From a virus, in the IMG/VR virus record IMGVR_UViG_3300008050_000169, positions 1-32,247 of that record: a DNA stretch of 32,247 nt; one strand, written 5' to 3'. The notes below the pieces were generated by a model that made no database searches, was not told the origin of the DNA, and worked only from the letters and a program-made list of their open reading frames with translations. The position numbers were made by a program, and so were the translations under genes. Positions 13,661 through 19,752 of the stretch are shown piece after piece; position 1 is the stretch's first letter, and each line of letters starts with the position of its first letter.

Positions 13661-13864
13661 ATGGCGGAAGAAATACGTAGATATATGCTTCAAAAACTCA
13701 TGAGTTTTCTCGACGGAATCTTTGAGGCCTGCTCCGGACGACGAGTTCAGTGTAAAGCCAGAATGTCCGTCACACGAAAATTGAATTGTTGCGTCTTGGC
13801 AAGAGGGCACATCGGACTGCATCGCACTGCCGACGGACTAAATTTTCAAGACAGGCGCAGTTAA
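13661..13864 (+). CDS. Small cysteine/histidine protein
   Basis: 67 aa, ATG 13661. The C-terminal part C-C-V-L-A-R-G-H-I-G-L-H-R with D-G-L-N-F behind it follows a pattern seen in small phage and actinobacterial proteins with a short metal-binding turn (C ... C-x-L-x-x-G-H-x-G-x-H). The first part is helical. The upstream ribosome site is poor. Confidence 0.6.
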   Translation: MAEEIRRYMLQKLMSFLDGIFEACSGRRVQCKARMSVTRKLNCCVLARGHIGLHRTADGLNFQDRRS

Positions 13865-13882
13865 CAAGAAAAGTAAGTAAAC

Positions 13883-14104
13883 ATGAATAAGCAGAATAAA
13901 GAGATAGTAAAAGCATGCATAGACGAAGTAGCAAAAACACTTAAGCTACCTCCTTCAGTAAAGCATCCCAAGGGAAGGAATCCCCACGCCCACATCGCTC
14001 GAGTAATCAAGGACACCTGTGGCTCTAGCTATACAGAGCTATCCGATGAGTCCCTCCCAATCGTGCTAGAGATCATTCAGTACTGCCGGAACCACCCGTT
14101 CTAA
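13883..14104 (+). CDS. Hypothetical helical protein
   Basis: 73 aa, ATG behind AAGAAAAGTAAG. It is predicted to be helical, with a basic centre (K-H-P-K-G-R-N-P-H-A-H). It is not recognised. It is the last gene before a 700-base non-coding region. Confidence 0.62.
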   Translation: MNKQNKEIVKACIDEVAKTLKLPPSVKHPKGRNPHAHIARVIKDTCGSSYTELSDESLPIVLEIIQYCRNHPF

Positions 14105-14150
14105 CCACTGTGTTCCACTGCGGGCCCACTTCATACCACTTCTTACCACT
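14105..14150 (+). repeat. Five helically phased CCACT boxes
   Basis: CCACT occurs at 14105, 14115, 14126, 14136 and 14146, so every 10-11 bases, one DNA turn. The last two form TACCACTT repeats. They are directly upstream of a TATGAT box (14162-14167) and the structured RNA. This is the pattern of an array of protein-binding sites, for activation or for an origin. Confidence 0.5.
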
Positions 14151-14173
14151 TGACTGTATGCTATGATTAATAG

Positions 14174-14345
14174 GCTGTGGTCTCGTGGCCACATCCCTAG
14201 GGTCATGGTGGGTACCTCTGGGTAAGCGTTGCACGGCCCTCAAATTGCTGCAGCAATGGAGCTACCCAGAATATTCTGTGGTCCGGGGTGAACGTAGACT
14301 TAGCCCGCCCGCCGGCGGTTGTACACCTTTTTTTTCACTTTTTGA
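14174..14345 (+). ncRNA. Candidate structured non-coding RNA
   Basis: No gene is found. The segment folds into nested helices: GGCCACA 14187-14193 with TGTGGTC 14277-14283 (one G-U), TCTGGGTA 14217-14224 with TACCCAGA 14263-14270 (perfect), and ATTGC/GCAAT 14244-14257 around a tetraloop. A T-run of eight follows at about 14337, preceded by a weak GGTG/CACC stem that may terminate it. It does not match tRNA, tmRNA, 6S, SRP or RNase P RNA features that I can recall. Confidence 0.45.
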
Positions 14346-14423
14346 CTCAAATAGGTAACCGATAGGTAAGTCCGAGTGCAGGTTTCGGGCCAAATGTAAA
14401 GGAAAAAGTACCTCTCGGCAAGA

Positions 14424-14452
14424 ATGAGGCGCCATTTAGCGCGCCCTCGAGT
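14424..14452 (+). repeat. 29-base direct repeat, copy 1
   Basis: It begins ATGAGGCGCCATTTAGCG and is repeated with one mismatch at 14680-14708. The inner part can form a GCGC hairpin. It marks the left border of an AT-rich segment with internal repeats. Confidence 0.75.
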
Positions 14453-14460
14453 GAGTTTTA

Positions 14461-14640
14461 TTTGTAATTTGCAAATGAGATTGTCATTCTCAATTTGCAA
14501 TATTCCCAACATTTAATTTGAGATTTGCATTTTGCACATGTAATTACAAATTGCAATATTCCATATTCGAGTTTGAGATTCGTAATTGTAATTTGCATAT
14601 GTAACATGTCAATATTCGATATACAATTGGGGACATTCGT
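14461..14640. repeat. AT-rich segment with iteron-like ATTTGCA repeats
   Basis: It has no convincing gene. ATTTGCA occurs about five times (near 14467, 14493, 14523 and 14590, plus TTTGCAC at 14531), and AATATTC three times. Two longer units repeat: TTGTAATTTGCA near 14462 and 14585, and TTGCAATATTCC near 14495 and 14551. The composition is sharply AT-rich between the two GC-rich 29-base repeats. This would suit an origin or a protein-binding region, but nothing proves either. Confidence 0.45.
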
Positions 14641-14679
14641 GTACACTGTGATCTCTCTCGATGATTGCTGTCACCATCC

Positions 14680-14708
14680 ATGAGGCGCCATTTGGCGCGC
14701 CCTCGAGT
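14680..14708 (+). repeat. 29-base direct repeat, copy 2
   Basis: It is identical to 14424-14452 except one base (G for A), which perfects a GCGCCA/TGGCGC hairpin. A short A-run follows. It lies just upstream of the promoter at 14730. Confidence 0.75.
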
Positions 14709-14729
14709 CAAAAAAAGTTACACAATGTC

Positions 14730-14758
14730 TTGTAAATCCGACTGGTGGTACATATTAT
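14730..14758 (+). promoter_or_regulatory. Promoter, TTGTAA-N17-TATTAT
   Basis: TTGTAA 14730-14735 and TATTAT 14753-14758, spacer 17, with TTGTAAAT extending the match to the family. It drives the gene at 14815 after a leader of about 50 bases. Confidence 0.55.
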
Positions 14759-14814
14759 TATCAAGTTCCTCAAAAGAGGAACAGAAAGACGAATCTAACA
14801 AGGAGAAAACGTCT

Positions 14815-15057
14815 ATGATTAACAGCAATAGCAAGTATTACAGCAAGAAGTCCACTTCCCGATTTACCTTCGACATGAGCCGAAACCACACCGCCAAGCA
14901 GGCCGGTTCGAATGTCGTTACGATCGCAACCAACCCAGCACTCGATAGTCAGTACAGCATCGGGCAGACTGCCCTTACGTTGACAGTTCGCGAGGCCAAG
15001 GCTCTTCAGAGCTTCCTCAACGACTCGTTCGCGAAGTCGGATTCTCTTGACATCTAG
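14815..15057 (+). CDS. Hypothetical protein
   Basis: 80 aa, ATG 14815 behind AAGGAG; the frame open from 14665 runs across the 29-base repeat and the promoter, and is not used. The protein is serine-, lysine- and threonine-rich at the start and then has a T-L-T-V-R-E-A-K-A-L-Q-S-F-L helix. It is the only gene between its promoter and a strong terminator, so it is a single-gene unit. Confidence 0.7.
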   Translation: MINSNSKYYSKKSTSRFTFDMSRNHTAKQAGSNVVTIATNPALDSQYSIGQTALTLTVREAKALQSFLNDSFAKSDSLDI

Positions 15058-15081
15058 TCGTTGAGACCGGTGTCTAAATCG

Positions 15082-15109
15082 TGCGGGTCTTTCGGGGCCC
15101 GCATTTTTT
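15082..15109 (+). terminator. Rho-independent terminator
   Basis: TGCGGG 15082-15087 pairs with CCCGCA 15098-15103 around a 10-base loop, followed by TTTTTT. It closes the unit of the gene at 14815. Confidence 0.85.
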
Positions 15110-15120
15110 CTGTCCTTCCT

Positions 15121-15149
15121 GTGCAAATTTGTGCACGATAGTGTATAAT
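15121..15149 (+). promoter_or_regulatory. Promoter, GTGCAA-N17-TATAAT type
   Basis: GTGCAA 15121-15126, TATAAT 15144-15149, followed by AGACATGT, the full consensus. It lies just after the terminator at 15082 and drives the gene at 15177 and probably tRNA-Leu. Confidence 0.8.
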
Positions 15150-15176
15150 AGACATGTAAACGAGGAAGGGACAGAA

Positions 15177-15527
15177 ATGACAAAGTTCACCAAAGAAAAT
15201 CTGATCGCCCAGGGCAAATACCTTACGTACATGCCCGATGGCTTCAACACACCCTACAAGGACCGCAAGTTCGTGGCTCGATTCCGCACAGCAGGCATCG
15301 GGTCTTTCGCGACCTGCCTCCGCAAGAACTTCACCGTCGAGGAATATTTCGCCCGCATGGACGCCGGTGAATCGCCCCTTCCCATCGCTCAGAGCAAGGG
15401 ATACATCCTGCCTCACATCAAGCGCTGGATCAAGGAGGCTGGGTATCCAGTCACTCCGGCCGGCAAGAATGCCTGGTGGAAAGCGGAAATGGAAAAAGTT
15501 GAAGCGAGGAACGCATCTAGTGTTTGA
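15177..15527 (+). CDS. Hypothetical basic protein
   Basis: 116 aa, ATG 15177 behind GAGGAAGGG. It is basic and aromatic, begins MTKFTKENLIAQGKYL and has a W-I-K-E-A-G-Y-P-V-T segment near the end. Not recognised. Codons end in G or C more often than in the regions to the left and right. Confidence 0.7.
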   Translation: MTKFTKENLIAQGKYLTYMPDGFNTPYKDRKFVARFRTAGIGSFATCLRKNFTVEEYFARMDAGESPLPIAQSKGYILPHIKRWIKEAGYPVTPAGKNAWWKAEMEKVEARNASSV

Positions 15528-15588
15528 GATCTTGATCAGTATCGCTTTTTGCATGTGGGTGTGGAACACGTTGCATGCGGATTAATGT

Positions 15589-15675
15589 GGCACCATGGCG
15601 GAACTGGCATACGCAACAGACTTAAAATCTGTCGCCCGATTGGGCTTGAGGGTTCGAGTCCCTCTGGTGCTACCA
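15589..15675 (+). tRNA. tRNA-Leu (TAA)
   Basis: Long variable arm (GCCC..GGGC), T-arm GAGGG-TTCGAGT-CCCTC, acceptor GGCACCA with TGGTGCT, encoded CCA end. The anticodon loop CTTAAAA gives TAA. The 43 bases of its 3' half are duplicated at 15893-15935. Confidence 0.92.
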
Positions 15676-15704
15676 AATAATTTATATGTCTTATACTTTA
15701 TAAA

Positions 15705-15854
15705 ATGATGTTTTGGCTCTGCTTTCTTTTATGTTTAAATATTTGGACGTTCTATGTAGTATCAATAGTCTTTAAAACGGGTAAATCAGAAACGAATGAG
15801 GATTTATTTAAAAAGAATAAAGATTCCAACACTGATATTGAGGAAGAACAATGA
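15705..15854 (+). CDS. Small membrane protein inside the duplicated tRNA segment
   Basis: 49 aa from ATG 15705 (ATG 15708 also possible). A strong N-terminal hydrophobic helix (residues 3-23) precedes a charged K/D/E tail. It lies between the tRNA-Leu and its duplicated 3' half. No clear ribosome site is visible, so it is uncertain. Confidence 0.45.
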   Translation: MMFWLCFLLCLNIWTFYVVSIVFKTGKSETNEDLFKKNKDSNTDIEEEQ

Positions 15855-15991
15855 GAAAAGAGAGCAAGCACAAATATGAGTACTACGAAGTACGCCCGAT
15901 CGGGCTTGAGGATTCGAGTCCCTCTGGTGCTACCAGTCATTCTTCAGCACACACTGTTCGCGCCGAGAGATCGGCCGTCTGGAGCCGATAG
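15851..15991 (+). CDS. Small open frame reading through the tRNA-Leu copy
   Basis: ATG 15851 overlaps the previous stop (ATGA). About 14 codons later the frame enters the duplicated tRNA 3' half and encodes R-P-I-G-L-E-D-S-S-P-S-G-A-T from it. It ends at TAG 15989-15991. If translated, part of the peptide comes from tRNA sequence. Supported only by the coupling overlap. Confidence 0.3.
   Translation: MRKESKHKYEYYEVRPIGLEDSSPSGATSHSSAHTVRAERSAVWSR
15893..15935 (+). repeat. Duplicated 3' half of tRNA-Leu
   Basis: 43 bases match tRNA-Leu 15633-15675 with two differences, including the CCA end. The rest of the tRNA is absent. The distance between copies is 260 bases. This is the shape left by tRNA-targeted integration, or by a duplication during repair. 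Confidence 0.8.
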
Positions 15992-16045
15992 GCTAGGTGT
16001 GTTGGGGGTGTTTATAAATAGTCTAATGATATCAAGGAGTTAGAC

Positions 16046-16159
16046 ATGCGAAAAAATCAACGGCGAAGGCCAGAGCCCAGTGCTCTGCACGATGCTATTG
16101 GTGCCCTAATTTTGACGACGATGGGATTTGTTCTCACTGTGTGCGTCTTTTTTCTGTAG
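16046..16159 (+). CDS. Small single-pass membrane protein, 37 aa
   Basis: ATG 16046 behind AAGGAG. A basic start (M-R-K-N-Q-R-R-R) is followed by one hydrophobic helix that runs to the end. Function unknown; the topology is N-in. Confidence 0.5.
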   Translation: MRKNQRRRPEPSALHDAIGALILTTMGFVLTVCVFFL

Positions 16160-16167
16160 GAGATTGT

Positions 16168-16299
16168 ATGAAGATGATTTTTCAAACAGTTGAACAGATT
16201 TTTTGTCTCATCCTCCGTTACTGGACAGGCTACATTATTGTGGCCGCGGCAGCAACGTGGGCACTGTGGCTTATTTTCAACTATTATTTTCAATTTTAG
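16168..16299 (+). CDS. Small membrane protein, 43 aa
   Basis: ATG 16168, seven bases after AGGAGA. It is almost wholly hydrophobic and aromatic (two helices, with W and A-rich core). It sits directly after another tiny membrane protein. Its last base is the first base of the promoter at 16299. Confidence 0.5.
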   Translation: MKMIFQTVEQIFCLILRYWTGYIIVAAAATWALWLIFNYYFQF

Positions 16300-16327
16300 T
16301 GCAAATTGGCTGCAGCGATGTTATAAT
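16299..16327 (+). promoter_or_regulatory. Promoter, GTGCAA-N17-TATAAT type
   Basis: GTGCAA 16299-16304, TATAAT 16322-16327, then ATATATGT. A small hairpin CGGG..CCCG follows around 16338-16354. It drives the AAA+ ATPase gene. Confidence 0.75.
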
Positions 16328-16391
16328 ATATATGTAGACGGGGAAGAGGACCCGGTACGCCGAACGAAGATATTTAGACAGGAGACGCTCC

Positions 16392-17477
16392 ATGGACATC
16401 AAGACCTTTAAAACCCTAAGCTCGAAGCTCCCCGCAGAGATCGCAGTTCTGATGCGCGGGCCGACTGGGGTCGGCAAGTCCCACATGGGCAAGGCGCTGG
16501 CCAAGGAGGTCGGCCTTCCGTTCCTGGACGTTCGTGGTTCCACCATGGATGAGTCCCAGGTGAGCGGTATTCCTGATTTTGAGACGAGCAAGACGTCGGG
16601 CGTGGCAACCTTTTGCCTCCCGTCTTGGTACATCCGAGCCTGCCGCGAGCCAGTGGTCCTGATGTTGGACGAGCTGAACCGCTCGATGCCGCAGGTCATG
16701 CAGAGCTTCTTCCAGATCGTTCTGGACCGTGAGCTTGGAAACAACGTGGATGGTGAGCCGCTTCGGCTTCACCCTGAGACGCGTGTCATCGCTGCTGTTA
16801 ATCACGGCGCCGAGTACGACGTCAATGATATGGACCCGGCTCTCCTTCGTCGGTTCTGGGTCGTGGACCTTGAGCCTACTGTAACTGATTGGATTGATTG
16901 GGCTAATTGTAACGAGATCGATCCGATCACCATCGATTATGTCCGACAACACCCGGAGCATTTTCGAGTTGACCCCTCATCTGTGGACCCTGGAACGGTC
17001 ATTCCTACCCCTGCTTCATGGCACCGGTTGGATGACTCCCTGCGTCACATGGGGATGGCTGCGAGTGATGTGGCAGGCTCACGTCCGGAGGGATTCTACG
17101 CTCTGGCCACGGGTTTCATCGGAACTGAGGCCGCGATTTCCTACACGGATTTCGTTAACCGGTATGAGCGCGTCATCTCTGCTGAGGACGTCATGGCTGG
17201 AAACGTAGACGATGAGAGAGCTTCTGAGCTGAATGCCTCCGAGGCATTGACTGTCCTGGATAAGCTCGTTAATCACTGCAAGGATAACACCTGGACCAAG
17301 AAGCAGGCGAAGAACATCTCGGCTTTCGTTAAGACACGAGGTGGCGAACAGCTGGTCTACTTCTGGAACGCGGTCAGTAAGACCCAGCAGCTTCCAAATA
17401 TTCAGGCGCTCCACGGCCAGATTGGCCAGGACGTCGTCCGGTTGGTCCGCGAGGCCCGCGGTTTGTCGACCAAGTAA
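16392..17477 (+). CDS. MoxR-type AAA+ ATPase
   Basis: 361 aa, ATG 16392 behind AGGAGA. Walker A is GPTGVGKS (23-30), Walker B is V-V-L-M-L-D-E (88-94), the sensor-1 asparagine is N137 in A-A-V-N-H-G, and arginine-finger candidates are R153 and R154 in A-L-L-R-R-F. This fits the MoxR/CbbQ group, ring ATPases that remodel partner proteins, usually with a VWA-domain partner. No VWA gene is next to it; the only VWA-like protein in the window, YeaH at 29242, is 12 kb away and has its own PrkA ATPase. Substrate unknown. Confidence 0.88.
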   Translation: MDIKTFKTLSSKLPAEIAVLMRGPTGVGKSHMGKALAKEVGLPFLDVRGSTMDESQVSGIPDFETSKTSGVATFCLPSWYIRACREPVVLMLDELNRSMPQVMQSFFQIVLDRELGNNVDGEPLRLHPETRVIAAVNHGAEYDVNDMDPALLRRFWVVDLEPTVTDWIDWANCNEIDPITIDYVRQHPEHFRVDPSSVDPGTVIPTPASWHRLDDSLRHMGMAASDVAGSRPEGFYALATGFIGTEAAISYTDFVNRYERVISAEDVMAGNVDDERASELNASEALTVLDKLVNHCKDNTWTKKQAKNISAFVKTRGGEQLVYFWNAVSKTQQLPNIQALHGQIGQDVVRLVREARGLSTK

Positions 17478-17540
17478 AAATAAATGAACATCTCTGCTCC
17501 CTAGGCTACACTATAACAGTTGGCTGCGGGAGTAGAGAAT

Positions 17541-17568
17541 GTGTAATAAACAAAGTATGTGATAAAAT
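17541..17568 (+). promoter_or_regulatory. Possible promoter of the same family
   Basis: GTGTAA 17541-17546 and TAAAAT 17563-17568, spacer 16. It is placed before tRNA-Arg and tRNA-Lys. The interval 17478-17692 otherwise shows only a short signal-peptide-like frame that I do not call. Confidence 0.35.
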
Positions 17569-17692
17569 TTAAGAAACTGCTGTTAATTGTCGGATTAGCA
17601 ACAACCCTAATGGCTTAATGCTGTTAGGGAATATGATTTAGGATAACACAGGGTGAATTGAGGGCCGATACGCTTTTAGTAACCCGAACTCT

Positions 17693-17769
17693 GCTCCCGT
17701 AGCTCAGCTGGATAGAGCATCGGCCTTCTAAGCCGAGGGTCACAGGTTCGAATCCTGTCGGGAGCGCCA
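17693..17769 (+). tRNA. tRNA-Arg (TCT)
   Basis: 77 bases. Acceptor GCTCCCG/CGGGAGC, D-arm AGCTCAGC..GGATAGAGC, anticodon loop CTTCTAA (TCT), T-arm ACAGG-TTCGAAT-CCTGT, encoded CCA. Confidence 0.93.
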
Positions 17770-17775
17770 GACCAC

Positions 17776-17852
17776 GGGCCGTTAGCTCAACCAGGTAGAG
17801 CACTTGGCTTTTAACCAATAGGTTCAGGGTTCAATTCCCTGGCGGCCCACCA
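17776..17852 (+). tRNA. tRNA-Lys (TTT)
   Basis: 77 bases, 6 bases after tRNA-Arg. Acceptor GGGCCGT with GCGGCCC, anticodon loop CTTTTAA (TTT), T-arm CAGGG-TTCAATT-CCCTG, encoded CCA. Confidence 0.93.
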
Positions 17853-17890
17853 AAAATGTCAATGATTTCAAGGACTTAGGAGGAATCATA

Positions 17891-18139
17891 ATGGGAAGGC
17901 CATGGACGGCTATCGCAAAGAATAGTGAGACAGGAAATCGTACAACTCTCATTTTTGAGGGGAGCTACGATGGACGCGTGGCAGTCGAAGACTTTCAAAA
18001 GAAGTTTGATAAGATGTCTCTCGAGGCACTGATCCCTGGAATTCACAGGGATGTGTACATTGAGAATGCCACGACTACTATTAAAAAGATGGCCATGAAA
18101 AATCGGCTGCCAGAAGATAAGCTGTTCTCAGGATTTTAG
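17891..18139 (+). CDS. Hypothetical protein
   Basis: 82 aa, ATG behind AGGAGG. It starts MGRPWTAIAKN and has an L-I-F-E-G-S-Y-D strand followed by helices; the end is F-S-G-F. Not recognised. It is located between tRNA genes. Confidence 0.68.
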   Translation: MGRPWTAIAKNSETGNRTTLIFEGSYDGRVAVEDFQKKFDKMSLEALIPGIHRDVYIENATTTIKKMAMKNRLPEDKLFSGF

Positions 18140-18148
18140 GAGATAATC

Positions 18149-18331
18149 TTGGCTAAGAAGAAGTCAAATAAAACAGCCCAATACATACCGAAGAAGACCA
18201 GTCAAGGGACTGGAAAGTATACTAGAACACCCCATGCAGGTGGTGAGAGATTCCTGCAAGGTGTTAGATCCGGGTCACCTCCCTCGAAAGCAAGAAGAAA
18301 CAAGAAGCCTTACCGAGGACAAGGCCACTAA
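18149..18331 (+). CDS. Very basic low-complexity protein
   Basis: 60 aa, TTG start 9 bases after TAGGAGA. It is rich in K, R, G, T and Q, with no hydrophobic core, as in RNA- or DNA-binding or structural-assembly peptides. It is directly followed by tRNA-Met. Confidence 0.6.
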   Translation: MAKKKSNKTAQYIPKKTSQGTGKYTRTPHAGGERFLQGVRSGSPPSKARRNKKPYRGQGH

Positions 18332-18336
18332 TTTCT

Positions 18337-18413
18337 GGGCTCCTAGCTCATTCGGTTAGAGCACCGGTCTCATAAACCGGCGGTACTGGGTTCGATTCCC
18401 AGGGAGCCCACCA
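18337..18413 (+). tRNA. tRNA-Met (CAT)
   Basis: 77 bases. Acceptor GGGCTCC/GGAGCCC, D-arm AGCTC..GAGC, anticodon loop CTCATAA (CAT), T-arm CTGGG-TTCGATT-CCCAG, encoded CCA. The first pair is G-C, so this is an elongator or a tRNA-Ile that is modified at the C, not an initiator. Confidence 0.92.
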
Positions 18414-18430
18414 ATTTATTGACGTAGCTA

Positions 18431-18459
18431 GTGTAAATACGGCGCAGATAGTGTATAAT
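18431..18459 (+). promoter_or_regulatory. Promoter, GTGTAA-N17-TATAAT type
   Basis: GTGTAA 18431-18436, TATAAT 18454-18459, then AGTCATGT. It drives the small basic gene at 18480. Confidence 0.75.
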
Positions 18460-18479
18460 AGTCATGTAAGAGGAAAAGC

Positions 18480-18647
18480 ATGACACGCTCAAACCCCAAA
18501 AAGACCAAGACTCGTAACTGGTATGCTGTTGCAGCGTTTCAGAAGACGGGTAGCGGTAAGCACCACACGAGAGACCGTGATGTGGCCATGGGACGATCTA
18601 GAAAGATCAAGCATAAAAAGCGTCTGTCTAGTGCAAATTACTCCTAA
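18480..18647 (+). CDS. Small basic protein, 55 aa
   Basis: ATG 18480 behind AGAGGAAAA. It is highly basic (K, R, H), begins MTRSNPKKTKTRNWYAVAAF and carries a G-R-S-R-K-I-K-H-K-K-R segment near the end. The 3' end of the gene also carries the promoter at 18631. Nucleic-acid binding is likely but inferred. Confidence 0.6.
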   Translation: MTRSNPKKTKTRNWYAVAAFQKTGSGKHHTRDRDVAMGRSRKIKHKKRLSSANYS

Positions 18648-18659
18648 CAGTGATATTAT
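18631..18659 (+). promoter_or_regulatory. Promoter, GTGCAA-N17-TATTAT type
   Basis: GTGCAA 18631-18636, TATTAT 18654-18659, then AGAAATGT. The -35 part lies within the end of the previous gene. It drives the RadA-like gene. Confidence 0.7.
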
Positions 18660-18730
18660 AGAAATGTGGCCGAAAAAGGCTACAAAAGCCGAAGCTACAT
18701 GTTAATTAAGTCTATAGGAGACACTCCCCG

Positions 18731-19486
18731 ATGAAGCTAAACGTCAAAACAGATAATGTCGAGTTTGGCACCAATATCCTCAAGGTCAAGGTGCCCAAGC
18801 AGTTGCGTAACAAGGTTAAGTGCGGCATCGACTACATCGACTCTGCTCTCGGTGGCGGTGGGTTTACCCCTTCGGCTGTGACCTTCTTTACAGGCACGCC
18901 TGGCTCTGGTAAGACCACGATGATGCTCAAGATGGCCGACAGTCTCACTTCACGTGGCGCGCTGGTAGTCTTCAACACCGCAGAGGAGAGCCTTTTCCAG
19001 GTTAAGTTGGTCGCAGAGCGTCTCAACCTGCAGCACGGCTTCCATGCCGGCCAGGAGACCTCGGTCCCGAACCTTCTCGAGTACTGCACCGCGCTTCGAA
19101 ACAAGCGGGGTAACAAGAACAAGCCGTTCTTCCTGATCGTTGATAGCCTTCAGACGCTGTCCGACGGGAAGTACGCCAATGGCGGAGGAGGACGTGCTAA
19201 GGATAAGCGCTGCCTCGCCATGATTACTGATTACTGCAAGGAGCACTACACCAATGCGGTGGTCATCGGCCAGGTCAACAAGTCTGGTCAGATGGCAGGT
19301 TCTAATGTTCTCAAGCACATGGTCGACGCGATGATGACGCTGTCGGTTGAGGAGCGTGACCCGGACCTTCGTGGTTGTCGGGTGCTCCAAATGGTCAAGA
19401 ATCGATTCGGTGGAGCAGGGGGTACCTTCTTCCTCGAGTTGAAAAAGCGTGGTTTTCGTGAAGTGGCTCGTGTCTCTGCCGCTTAA
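18731..19486 (+). CDS. RadA/Sms-like RecA-superfamily ATPase
   Basis: 251 aa, ATG behind AGGAGA. Walker A is GTPGSGKT (55-62), Walker B is F-L-I-V-D-S-L (134-140), and K-N-R-F-G (223-227) is the RadA-specific motif that distinguishes it from RecA. Further marks are G-Q-V-N-K-S-G-Q-M-A-G and V-L-K-H-M-V-D. The zinc finger before the ATPase and the Lon-like domain after it in bacterial RadA are both missing, so this is the RecA-like core only. RadA helps branch migration in recombination; here it may serve phage recombination or replication. Confidence 0.85.
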   Translation: MKLNVKTDNVEFGTNILKVKVPKQLRNKVKCGIDYIDSALGGGGFTPSAVTFFTGTPGSGKTTMMLKMADSLTSRGALVVFNTAEESLFQVKLVAERLNLQHGFHAGQETSVPNLLEYCTALRNKRGNKNKPFFLIVDSLQTLSDGKYANGGGGRAKDKRCLAMITDYCKEHYTNAVVIGQVNKSGQMAGSNVLKHMVDAMMTLSVEERDPDLRGCRVLQMVKNRFGGAGGTFFLELKKRGFREVARVSAA

Positions 19487-19504
19487 CGGTTCGGCGAATC
19501 ATGC

Positions 19505-19533
19505 TTGCCGGGGGCTTTGCCCCCCGGCCTTTT
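19505..19533 (+). terminator. Rho-independent terminator
   Basis: GCCGGGGG 19507-19514 pairs with CCCCCGGC 19521-19528, followed by CTTTT. It ends the RadA-like gene. Confidence 0.8.
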
Positions 19534-19560
19534 CATAGCCGTAACACATAGGAAATTGAG

Positions 19561-19752
19561 ATGAATGTAAGCCCCGGTGATTGGATTGAATATCACCATG
19601 ACGGCCATGCATATACTGCGCTAGTGCTAGATGTGATTTACGCAGGTGTCCTGCAGGTCCGTCTTCAACAGGATAATCCGGGTCACCCCAGGCTAATCCC
19701 TGTCAGGCAGTGTAAAAGAATTGAAAATCAGCTCTCCGGAGCTTGCCCATGA
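19561..19752 (+). CDS. Hypothetical SH3-like small protein
   Basis: 63 aa, ATG 19561 behind AGGAAATTGAG. Pattern S-P-G-D-W-I-E-Y followed by T-A-L-V-L-D-V turn and L-Q-V-R-L-Q strand resembles the MKVGDLV family though the first residues differ, so a distant member is likely. Stop overlaps the NUDIX start as ATGA. Confidence 0.62.
   Translation: MNVSPGDWIEYHHDGHAYTALVLDVIYAGVLQVRLQQDNPGHPRLIPVRQCKRIENQLSGACP

Noticed and set aside
14665-14814. N-terminal extension of the gene at 14815
   Set aside because: It would run through the 29-base repeat and the promoter at 14730; the AAGGAG ribosome site supports ATG 14815.
15054-15569. Minus-strand frame of 171 aa
   Set aside because: It lies over a supported plus-strand gene, its promoter and terminator; the length comes from local G+C richness.
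16416-16961. Minus-strand frame of 181 aa
   Set aside because: It is antisense to the MoxR-type ATPase, whose motifs are certain.
17559-17618. Short frame resembling a signal peptide, 19 aa
   Set aside because: It is too short, begins within a probable promoter and has no gene context.
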